From Spirochaeta sp. (GTDB taxonomy: Bacteria > Spirochaetota > Spirochaetia > DSM-27196 > SLAA01): a DNA stretch of 6,759 bases. A model generated the notes under the pieces. The model was not told the DNA's origin and did no database searches. It worked only from the letters and a program-made list of their open reading frames with translations. The stretch's first letter is position 1. Every line of letters starts with the position of its first letter. The translations under genes and the position numbers were made by a program. Location of the stretch: assembly GCA_020201015.1 (NCBI GenBank), contig JAIVHN010000257.1:1-6759 (forward strand), given 5' to 3'. Shown piece by piece: positions 1 through 5,910 of this stretch.

Positions 1-1632
1 GTATGCCATCATCCAGGCGGAGAACACATCGACTACCGTGCCACGACGGTGATCTCGAGCATCGGCGCCCGACTCACGTACGACGTGCTTCTGGCCGGAA
101 GTGGGCTGCGCGGTGTGGTTCGGCGGAGGATCATCTCGACGCAGCAGGACAGCGGCTACAGCGCGGTAATCCTCTTCGTCGGGTTGACGGATGGAGTCTC
201 CGGGCTCGGGGTTGGGGGTGAGAATTACTGGCTCTACCGGGGGTACGATCACGAGAACATCCCCGAGAAGACACGACGGCTCATCGACGGGCACGCCTCG
301 GGCGCGTATCTGTCGTTCCCCGCGTTGAAAGCCGGCGATGGACGCCCGGCGACCGCCGAGATAATCACATTCGCCGACCCGGCCCTGTTCGATCGCTGGA
401 AGCGGGATCCGTGGCGGCAGCGTGGGTCGGAATACGAGGAGGTGAAGCAGCGAATCTCGCAGGGGCTTCTGAATCTCGTGGAGGAGTATCTGCCCGGCTT
501 CACGGCATTGGTGGATTACACCGAGCTCGCGACCCCTGCCAGCATTGAGTATTTCACTTCGCGGCCCGGAGGCAGGATGTATGGCCTGGCGGCCTCACCC
601 GAGCGCTACCGGAAGGTGGAGCTGACCGCGTCCACGCCAATACCCGGTCTGCTGCTTTCTGGAAGCGACATCGTGTCGGTCGGCATAGAACCGGCGCTTC
701 TGGCTGGTGTGGGTGCTGCCGCCCACGTACTCGGACTGCGAAGGCTGGTGCCCGGTATTGTGAGTGCGGCACGCCAGACGCGTTCAGAGGAATCCCAACA
801 TGCAGCAACCGTATCGCTCGGACGAGGCCCGAGGCCGACTCCGATCCGGAACGATCGCGTCGTGGCGCGACTCGAAGAGCGCGAACGGCTGACCGAATCG
901 GTCTTCCGTCTGCGCCTTGCGCTGCCCTTTCCGATCACGATGCGTGGAGGGCAGTACTCACGAATCGAGGTCGCGCCTGAAGAGTGGCGTGACTACACGG
1001 TCGCGCGCGTTCTTGGGCTGTCGCATCCACCCAAATTGGGCAACGATGGATGGATCACGGGCGATCGGCTTGAATACTTCATCGACACCAGGTTCGGCGG
1101 CATCGGGTCTGAGTTCGCTGGGAAAGCACCGATCGGAGCCGAGGTCTCCGTTCGGCTTCCGGTAGGTGACTTCGTGCTCCGGCATACCGAGCGACGCAGA
1201 GTGTACGTCGCAACCGGGACCGGGATCACTCCCTTTGTGGCGATGCTCCAAACCGCACCGCAGAACACCTGTGGTCAGCGGGACCTGCTCGTCTTCGGCT
1301 GCAGACTGCGACGCGAGAATCTGGCTAAGATGCTCTTCAGCGATCTAAACGACGGTAGCCGTCCTTCGGTGGTGACCTGCCTCAGCCGAGAGGACGCCGA
1401 TCCCCTGCTCTACCCGGAGAACCTCGCTGCAGAGCACAGCCAGCTGGACCAGCTGGAGTTTGGCGGCCGGGTGACGAGCTTGCTCGATCGAGCGCTGAGC
1501 AAGGCAACACCCGCCGGGATTGAGCCTTCGGTGACCGACTTCTACCTTTGCGGGAATCCTTCGATGGTGGAAGATGCACGACAGCTGCTCGCACGCTCAG
1601 GGGCCGCCGGCATTTACGAGGAGAGGTTCTAG
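1..1632 (+). CDS. CrtISO/retinol-saturase-like FAD oxidoreductase fused to a ferredoxin-reductase-type FAD/NAD(P)H domain (5' partial)
   Basis: The frame is open from base 1, so the N-terminus with the first FAD Rossmann motif lies outside the window; a GTG at 49 is internal, not a start. Of 543 visible residues, about 1-250 match the C-terminal half of phytoene-desaturase/carotene-isomerase/retinol-saturase proteins: TVISSIGA, the TPASIEYFTSRPGGRMYGL stretch (about 178-196), and the closing FAD segment PGLLLSGSDIVSVGIEPAL. After a linker (about 255-285) comes a ferredoxin-reductase fold: FAD motif RDYTVAR (about 330-336), GGIGSEF, nucleotide motif GTGITPF (about 406-412), DFYLCGNPSMVEDA and the terminal YEERF. 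No ferredoxin-type cysteine cluster is visible. I infer that NAD(P)H electrons enter through the second module and serve reduction, isomerisation or desaturation of a polyene. The substrate is unknown. A marR gene starts 2 bases after the stop, so the two are probably cotranscribed. Confidence 0.9.
   Translation, partial: VCHHPGGEHIDYRATTVISSIGARLTYDVLLAGSGLRGVVRRRIISTQQDSGYSAVILFVGLTDGVSGLGVGGENYWLYRGYDHENIPEKTRRLIDGHASGAYLSFPALKAGDGRPATAEIITFADPALFDRWKRDPWRQRGSEYEEVKQRISQGLLNLVEEYLPGFTALVDYTELATPASIEYFTSRPGGRMYGLAASPERYRKVELTASTPIPGLLLSGSDIVSVGIEPALLAGVGAAAHVLGLRRLVPGIVSAARQTRSEESQHAATVSLGRGPRPTPIRNDRVVARLEERERLTESVFRLRLALPFPITMRGGQYSRIEVAPEEWRDYTVARVLGLSHPPKLGNDGWITGDRLEYFIDTRFGGIGSEFAGKAPIGAEVSVRLPVGDFVLRHTERRRVYVATGTGITPFVAMLQTAPQNTCGQRDLLVFGCRLRRENLAKMLFSDLNDGSRPSVVTCLSREDADPLLYPENLAAEHSQLDQLEFGGRVTSLLDRALSKATPAGIEPSVTDFYLCGNPSMVEDARQLLARSGAAGIYEERF
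1618..1626 (+). promoter_or_regulatory. Ribosome binding site fixing the marR start
   Basis: GAGGAGAGG lies inside the last codons of the oxidoreductase gene, 8 bases before the ATG at 1635. It supports that ATG over the longer frame opening at 1548, which would overlap the upstream gene by 85 bases and add 29 residues with no MarR similarity. Confidence 0.8.
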
Positions 1633-1634
1633 TT

Positions 1635-2093
1635 ATGGCGACTGACTCGTTTCGCGCGACTGAGCTTTTTCAGATGCACGAGCTGGTCATCCAGCTCGAC
1701 CGTGCCGCACAGATTATCCTTGCCCCCCTCGGAATCACCTACAACGATTTCCTCGTCCTGCTCGCCGTCTACGGGAACCCGAGTTCAAGCCAGCAGGAGA
1801 TCGCGCAGTCTATCGGCGTTGGCAAGGCCAGCATAAGCCTGCGTACACGAGCGCTGTCGGAGAAGGGACTTGTTGTACAGTCGCTCAACCCGGAGAACAG
1901 ACGGGAGACACTGCTCGTCCTCTCCGGCCAGGGGCAACGAGTCTACCAGGAGGCAGCGAGCATTCTCACCGAAAGGGCGGGGCCGGTATTCGACACACTG
2001 GGCTCGAACCGAGAAAGGTTTCGCGCCGATCTTGGGGCTCTGATTCAGGAATTGCACAACCAGATGTTTGACCCCAAGGAGAACACACGATGA
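1635..2093 (+). CDS. MarR-family transcriptional regulator
   Basis: This 152-residue protein has the usual MarR length and layout. An N-terminal dimerisation helix (about 10-45) is followed by the winged helix-turn-helix at about 53-76 (SQQEIAQSIGVGKASISLRT). The wing at about 83-97 carries the family NPENRRETLLVLS pattern, and a C-terminal dimerisation helix follows. It contains no cysteine, so a thiol redox-sensing mechanism of the OhrR type is excluded; control by a bound small molecule is more likely. It starts 2 bases after the flavin oxidoreductase stop and its TGA overlaps the next ATG, so it is the middle gene of a coupled operon. MarR proteins usually repress their own operon, so the inferred role is ligand-responsive control of the flanking oxidoreductase and membrane protein. 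The operon promoter is outside the window. Confidence 0.93.
   Translation: MATDSFRATELFQMHELVIQLDRAAQIILAPLGITYNDFLVLLAVYGNPSSSQQEIAQSIGVGKASISLRTRALSEKGLVVQSLNPENRRETLLVLSGQGQRVYQEAASILTERAGPVFDTLGSNRERFRADLGALIQELHNQMFDPKENTR
2076..2092 (+). promoter_or_regulatory. AAGGAG ribosome binding site with ATGA coupling at the marR 3' end
   Basis: AAGGAG (2076-2081) lies 8 bases before an ATG at 2090-2092 that overlaps the marR stop TGA (2091-2093). It would initiate either the 16-residue-longer form of the membrane protein or a reading frame left from an earlier arrangement. A second site, AAAGGAA (2122-2128), serves ATG 2138 in the same frame. Confidence 0.6.
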
Positions 2094-2137
2094 CACTTAG
2101 AACTAATCGCTTGCTTACCATAAAGGAACCTGACCCG

Positions 2138-2602
2138 ATGACCGTACGGGGAAAAGCCGCCGCGTTGTCCTACAGCATCGTGGCGCTCGTCAGCATCGTG
2201 CTGGGCAGCATCTATCTCTTTTCGCCGCAGTTTATGCCCTACCACGCCGCCGCGCTGGGCACCTCTTGGAGCGCCCTGGAGCCGGAACAGCAGACGCTGA
2301 TCCTGGCACTGATGCGCGTGGGCGGTGGTGGCTGGGTGGCAGTGGGCCTCGCACTGGCGTTGCTGGTTGCGCTGCCCTTCCGGCAGGGGCAGGCGTGGGC
2401 CGTGTGGCTTATACCGTTACTGGGGTTGGTTTTCTATTTGCCCAACCTCTATGCCACCCTGCAGGTAACACTCACTACACCCGCAACGGCCCCATGGTAT
2501 GGCAACCTGGTCGGAATAGTGGCGCTGCTGGTGGGCTATGCGTTGTGCCCTAACAGCGCCGCGCTGCGTTCGGCGGCCTGGGCCGAGAACAATACGAAAT
2601 GA
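2138..2602 (+). CDS. Four-helix integral membrane protein of unknown function
   Basis: From the ATG at 2138 the product is 154 residues with four hydrophobic segments, at about 9-28, 54-80 (with the glycine run VGGGGW), 86-108 and 122-138. A soluble loop lies between the first two and the tail is short and polar. I do not recognise a named family and see no catalytic motif. Two starts are credible. ATG 2138 has AAAGGAA 9 bases upstream and puts the first membrane helix near the N-terminus. ATG 2090 overlaps the marR stop as ATGA, has AAGGAG 8 bases upstream and adds 16 polar residues. I chose 2138 because the extension looks non-conserved, but coupled translation from 2090 is possible. Its place after marR suggests a role linked to the same hydrophobic substrate or stress, which is inference only. 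Confidence 0.82.
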   Translation: MTVRGKAAALSYSIVALVSIVLGSIYLFSPQFMPYHAAALGTSWSALEPEQQTLILALMRVGGGGWVAVGLALALLVALPFRQGQAWAVWLIPLLGLVFYLPNLYATLQVTLTTPATAPWYGNLVGIVALLVGYALCPNSAALRSAAWAENNTK

Positions 2603-2718
2603 GGGAACAACTCGAAATGGCTAACGCCGGCATGCGTTATGCGGTCGCGCAACCGGCAGTGATTGGCGCCGCCGGCAGGGGGTGCGTATTACTACCTCAT
2701 CTCGGGCTTGTTGAGTAG
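2599..2718 (+). CDS. 39-residue ORF coupled to the membrane-protein gene; possible frameshifted remnant
   Basis: The ATG at 2599 overlaps the preceding TGA as ATGA. The frame runs MREQLEMANAGMRYAVAQ onward to a TAG at 2716. There is no clear Shine-Dalgarno site, so it would depend on coupling. The product is not recognised. In the +1 frame near its end the sequence reads GAYYYLISGLLSS and then TAA (stop at 2719-2721), which looks like a membrane-protein C-terminus. A one-base shift in the G-run at about 2678-2682 would join the two parts. It may therefore be a small frameshifted gene rather than a working peptide. Confidence that it is expressed is low. Confidence 0.25.
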   Translation: MREQLEMANAGMRYAVAQPAVIGAAGRGCVLLPHLGLVE

Positions 2719-3259
2719 CTAACGAAAAAGGAAATTAAATATACCGCATGTTTGTCCGTCGGACGGCCGTCTGGGCCTTTGCCCTACTGAATGCCAGTAA
2801 CTATGCAGCGCTCCGGAACTGGTTCCAGCGCGTGATCGTGCGTTGGGTTGATCGGGCGCAACTCACCGGCAATCTAAACTATGAGAGCACCGGCGTTCAT
2901 GCGCTACGACTACGCTAAGGGCGACTTACGCATCTGCAGGCCTATCTGGACCCAGGTAATCGCTGCCACCTGCAATCATCTGGCAGCGCAGGGCATCGCC
3001 GAGGCGGCCGTACCGCCGCTGGTTTATTGAAGCCTGGATTCCATCTCAGCGCGATTACCATGGTGATAAGCGGCTTGATGATGTCAATTCCATAGCTGTC
3101 GACCGAAACGTCCACCTCCTTTCATGCGGCGGCGATCCGGTGGCGTGAGTCTGACTGTGACACTGCTACTATTCACGTCTACCGCGAGACAGGTGCGGCC
3201 ACCCCCTGGATCCCAAGCCTGGTCTAACTTGGCATAACTGGTCTTGCGGCCGCGGTCGC
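2603..3259. other. Gene-poor stretch with decayed short ORFs between convergent blocks
   Basis: No confident gene spans this 657-base stretch, where plus-strand genes end and minus-strand genes begin. It holds the 39-codon ORF and the frameshifted ORF pair listed separately. It also has a small inverted repeat (TAACGC 2622-2627 with GCGTTA 2634-2639), GCTAACG repeated directly at 2620-2626 and 2718-2724, and AAGCCTGG repeated at 3030-3037 and 3215-3222. From about 3031 to 3259 I see no gene, no T-tract terminator and no transposase similarity. It is best read as degraded sequence at a rearrangement border. Confidence 0.5.
2748..3030 (+). pseudogene. Unrecognised short gene, probably broken by a frameshift
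   Basis: Two overlapping ORFs in adjacent frames cover this stretch. ATG 2748 gives 56 residues (MFVRRTAVWAFALLNASNYA onward) ending at TAA 2916-2918. An ATG at 2881 or 2899 gives a product containing MRYDYAKGDLR and ending in GIAEAAVPPLVY at TGA 3028-3030. Their overlap of 20-38 bases is what one frameshift in a gene of about 90 codons would produce. AAGGA lies about 15 bases before ATG 2748, which is a long spacing. I do not recognise either half. They could instead be chance ORFs in GC-rich DNA. Confidence 0.3.
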
Positions 3260-3775
3260 CTATCGCGCGAGCTTCTTGAGCGCCCTGAGCGTCTTGAGAG
3301 CCCAATCGTAGTGGCTCGAGGTAGCCGATACGAGATACGAGCCGAGCGACGTCGATCCGGTCCATCCGTAGCGCTTCTTCGTGAACAGCTCCTCGTCGGT
3401 GTGCTTTCCGATCAGCTCGATCATCGTTTCGTGACTCTCGCGAACCAGGGCCAGCGCGTCGTCGAGCCTCGTGCCCTTGTACTTCTCGTAGATACGGTGG
3501 TTGAGGACAGGAAGCGTCTGCCACGTGACTCCCTCGGCTGGAATCGCCGGCTTGCGGCCCGACATCCCGACGGAGTACCACTCGAGCATCATCAGGTGCC
3601 ACTCGTGGAGGTGACAGATCACGTCCGCGACCGTCCTGTCGCGATCGTTCAGCTCGTCGTTCTCGTACGAGCGCTCCCGAACGTCGAGCGGCAAGGTATC
3701 GACGAATGCGAGAAGCTTTGCGAAGTTCGCCTCGCTGGCTTCGAGCAGCTGAGCACGGGTCGTTGGTCGTGGCAT
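3260..3775 (-). CDS. ClbS/DfsB-family (DUF1706) four-helix-bundle protein
   Basis: The 171-residue product matches the roughly 170-residue length of ClbS, the cyclopropane hydrolase that protects colibactin producers from their own genotoxin. Family features visible are the N-terminal PTTRAQLLEASEANFAKLL, the helix DVICHLHEWHLMMLEWY (about 51-67, with clustered His55, His57 and His60), a central PAEGVTWQ segment, and the C-terminal SSHYDWALKTLRALKK helix. The fold is a DinB-like bundle, cytoplasmic with no signal peptide. The ATG at 3775-3773 is preceded by AAGGG at 9 bases. No colibactin or other biosynthetic gene is nearby, so this is an orphan member. Many DUF1706 proteins are uncharacterised, so detoxification of an electrophile is plausible but unproven. 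A TTGACC motif upstream could be a -35 box, but no good -10 box goes with it. Confidence 0.93.
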   Translation of the reverse strand: MPRPTTRAQLLEASEANFAKLLAFVDTLPLDVRERSYENDELNDRDRTVADVICHLHEWHLMMLEWYSVGMSGRKPAIPAEGVTWQTLPVLNHRIYEKYKGTRLDDALALVRESHETMIELIGKHTDEELFTKKRYGWTGSTSLGSYLVSATSSHYDWALKTLRALKKLAR

Positions 3776-4071
3776 CGATTACATCCCTTGAGGAGCGCCG
3801 CAACGGTGGCGGTGCGCCGCAGATTAGGTTACGCGAAATCGGGCGCGCAGGTCAACCGCGCGGCGAATGGCCGCGACGAGGATACTCGCAACGATCCGAA
3901 CGGTAATGATGTTCCCAACAACGTTTTTCCAGTTCCGTATGTGAGATTCGCAGGTTTGTGTCCCATGTAGTTCAGCATGTAGTCCAGGATCCACAGCAAT
4001 TCTCGCTCGCCTTGCTTGCGCTGTGCCTTCCGTCTCCGGCCACAATCACATCCGGCAAAGGCACAACACGC
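3776..4071. other. Intergenic stretch between the ClbS-like gene and the lipoprotein gene
   Basis: These 296 bases have no recognised gene. On the minus strand the lipoprotein frame stays open for 80 codons after its TAG, to a TAA at 3831-3829, and includes the protein-like piece ERELLWILDYMLNYMGHK. A 73-codon ORF in another minus frame (4045 to 3824) resembles nothing known. The region must hold the promoter of the ClbS-like gene. A TTGACC element occurs near 3854 (minus strand), but its partner near 3830 (TAACCT, 18-base spacing) is poor. Confidence 0.4.
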
Positions 4072-5130
4072 CTACTGCAACGAACGATACTCGTCAAAGA
4101 CATAGGGCGGAACTACATCAATGTGGATCGATGATCCTTGCGTATGAGGCCAGGAAATGACTTCTTGTATCCCCCGCCCCGACCCGTCACCAATGAACTG
4201 TTCAATTTTCGACGCGACAACACTGTTGTTGTGGTAGGTCTCCTGTATCACAAAGGGCACGGCGGCATTGTCACCGTCAAAAAATGCGTCCGCGGCCAAC
4301 AGGCTTTGATAGACAACCTCCAACTCTTGTTCCTCGGCGCAGTTGGGGTCATCAGCACCGTACATATGCAAGGCAAACCAACCTGGGGAGTAGCTGCCAT
4401 GCATATCCAAGAGATCCTGGAAAGACCCCTCGAGCACATCCGTGGTGTACGTGCTTGCAGTGGGACACACAACTCGGGCGGATGTAATGGCGCTGATGGT
4501 GGCGTCGCCTTCCCCGTAGCCGGCAAAGAATGCTTGCAGCATATCGGAGCCGTACTGCTTTACTTGCGCTCGAGTCGACTTGCCGCCTTCGCAGCTGAGA
4601 TCCAGCCACTCGTTTGGCACCCCTTCATTGAGAAGATCAAACCGCACCTGAAATGGGTTGTTGTCCGCCATAGGCGCAAACCCGATAATGACACGTGCAT
4701 AACCTGCGCTGTCTATGTCCTGCAAGTAGCGAATAAGGTTGGTTCTATAGGGTTCCGGTATCCCAATCTCTCCGGATGCAAGGCGGTGGGGAATCACTCC
4801 CCAGTTCTGTGCTTCGGTAGCATCATAATGCCAAATAAGAATGCGTATGGTTTGTGCGCCGCGTGAGCGCATTGTTACCAACTGATTTTGCACCTTGCCG
4901 CAGACGTCATGCTGATGATAGTTCTGGAGGATGCTATACCCTTCCAGTTGGTCGCCGTAGTGAGTGAAATTAGTGCCGATATAAGGCTGAGTGCTCAGAA
5001 CGGCCTTTTCTCGCACGTACAGCGGCTCACACGTACTGCTGCCGTCTAGATCGGAGCTTTCGTTGCCCAGCATGCAAGAAATGACCAGAACCAAGGTCCC
5101 CATCATCACCGGTAGGAATCGCTTCTTCAT
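4072..5130 (-). CDS. Secreted lipoprotein with a glycoside-hydrolase-like (TIM-barrel-type) domain
   Basis: The start chosen is ATG 5130, preceded by AAAGAG (5145-5140) at 9 bases; an ATG at 5136 and a TTG at 5139 are in frame but too close to that site. The 352-residue product opens MKKRF, followed by a hydrophobic stretch and the lipobox V16-I17-S18-C19. Residue +2 is Met, so outer-membrane sorting is expected. A Ser/Asp-rich linker follows. The body alternates strand-like and helical segments as in GH5-type barrels: TIRILIWHY (95-103), ARVIIGFAPMADNN (145-158), WFALHMYG (251-258), PFVIQETYHNN (292-302) and EVISWPH (323-329). Glu297 is a candidate nucleophile. I could not place a convincing acid/base Glu, so glycosidase activity is inference from fold-like features only. 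A separate promoter-like region lies upstream. Confidence 0.83.
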   Translation of the reverse strand: MKKRFLPVMMGTLVLVISCMLGNESSDLDGSSTCEPLYVREKAVLSTQPYIGTNFTHYGDQLEGYSILQNYHQHDVCGKVQNQLVTMRSRGAQTIRILIWHYDATEAQNWGVIPHRLASGEIGIPEPYRTNLIRYLQDIDSAGYARVIIGFAPMADNNPFQVRFDLLNEGVPNEWLDLSCEGGKSTRAQVKQYGSDMLQAFFAGYGEGDATISAITSARVVCPTASTYTTDVLEGSFQDLLDMHGSYSPGWFALHMYGADDPNCAEEQELEVVYQSLLAADAFFDGDNAAVPFVIQETYHNNSVVASKIEQFIGDGSGRGIQEVISWPHTQGSSIHIDVVPPYVFDEYRSLQ

Positions 5131-5187
5131 ATTCATCAACTCTTTGGCATCTCTAAAGGCTTGAACATTCTAATTTGCCGGACGCCT

Positions 5188-5216
5188 ATAGCATTATACA
5201 GTAATATCCGTGTCAA
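5188..5216 (-). promoter_or_regulatory. Candidate promoter of the lipoprotein gene
   Basis: On the minus strand a perfect TTGACA (5216-5211) is followed 17 bases later by TGCTAT (5193-5188), a weak -10 at ideal spacing. A perfect TATAAT (5198-5193) lies only 12 bases from the TTGACA, too close for ordinary sigma-70 use. The site sits in an AT-rich gap about 60 bases before the lipoprotein ATG. Confidence 0.5.
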
Positions 5217-5271
5217 GTTTTTTATGTTTGCCTGTAGTGAACCGTCTCATGTGTCGGAAAAGTGAGCTTGG

Positions 5272-5910
5272 TCACCACCCAGCCCCGAGCAGCTGTGAAC
5301 GGAGTTCCTCGGCGGTTGGCGCTGCCTGTTCCATGATTTCATGCACCTTGTTGAAATGCAGCAGGCGTACCCCTTCAAGCTGCGGCTGAAGATAGATATC
5401 AGGCTCAGCAGTGCGCAGTTTTGCGGCAATGATACTCTGCTGCATAATCTCCTTTGTTTTGAACAGCATATCGACCACGCCGGGGCGCGCCTCGTCCGCG
5501 ACCGGCTCCCGCCGACCGGTAACATCAATTGCGACTACAATATCGACCTGACCAACCAAAAGATCGAACGGCACCGGGTTGGAGGTTCCTCCGTCAATGA
5601 GCAGCATGTCGCCGTACTGCACAGCCTCGAACAATACCGGCACCGCCATACTGGCCTTAATGGCAGTAAACAAATCCCCTTCGGTAAATACAACACTCTC
5701 TCCGGTCCAGTAGTCAGTTGCCACCACCGACAGCGGGATAGATAGTTCCTCAAAGGTGCTGACCGGCATGTGCCCGGCTATGTAGTCGAGAAAGTTAGCT
5801 GAGTCGAATACCCCTCCGCCGCCCAGCCCAAGCTGGATAAACTCCAGCAACTCAAGCTCGGGGTTGCTTGCCAGTCCTGACAGTGCATCCAGCTCCTCAA
5901 GGCCGCTTGG
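5272..5910 (-). pseudogene. Patatin-like phospholipase, N-terminally truncated remnant
   Basis: The frame matches the C-terminal two thirds of RssA-type patatin-like proteins. ATDYWTGESVVFTEGDLFTA precedes KASMAVPVLF, then the dyad motif LIDGGTSNPVP carrying the catalytic Asp, then VAIDVTG. Similarity reaches upstream to about 5905 (GLEELDALSGLASN) and then stops. The oxyanion glycine loop and the GxSxG nucleophile motif are absent. The frame runs open only to a TGA at 5982-5980 through unrelated brnA sequence. It has no ATG or GTG before the TTG at 5850-5848, and no ribosome binding site. Intact relatives are around 300 residues, against about 210 here. The piece cannot form the Ser-Asp dyad and is probably an inactive fragment made by recombination next to brnA. 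Its 3' end is normal (TAA-class stop region at 5272). Confidence 0.83.

Noticed and set aside
2620..2724. Integron attC-like site suggested by GCTAACG repeats and the TAACGC/GCGTTA inverted repeat
   Set aside because: The two GCTAACG copies are direct rather than inverted, the inverted repeat spans only 18 bases, and no matching pair of core sites at attC spacing was found.
3222..3228. GTTAGAC on the minus strand, matching an integron core site after the ClbS-like gene
   Set aside because: No matching inverse core site lies between it and the gene end, so it is likely chance.
2932..3256. Several common restriction sites (PstI, NcoI, SalI, BamHI, NotI) suggesting a cloning artefact
   Set aside because: They are scattered, not arranged as a polylinker, and such palindromes are expected in GC-rich DNA.
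3084..3803. A 239-codon minus-strand ORF overlapping the ClbS-like gene, and a 219-codon plus-strand ORF at 3311-3970
   Set aside because: Both are low-complexity, Arg-rich shadow frames of the well-matched ClbS family gene.
4138..4866. A 242-codon plus-strand ORF
   Set aside because: It is antisense to the lipoprotein gene, has no recognisable motif, and the opposite strand has a clear signal peptide and ribosome binding site.
5254..5272. Possible terminator after the patatin remnant (GTGA/TCAC stem followed by TTTT on the minus strand)
   Set aside because: The stem is only 4 bp, too weak to support.
5341..5745. A 134-codon plus-strand ORF
   Set aside because: It is antisense to the recognisable patatin remnant and has no family features.
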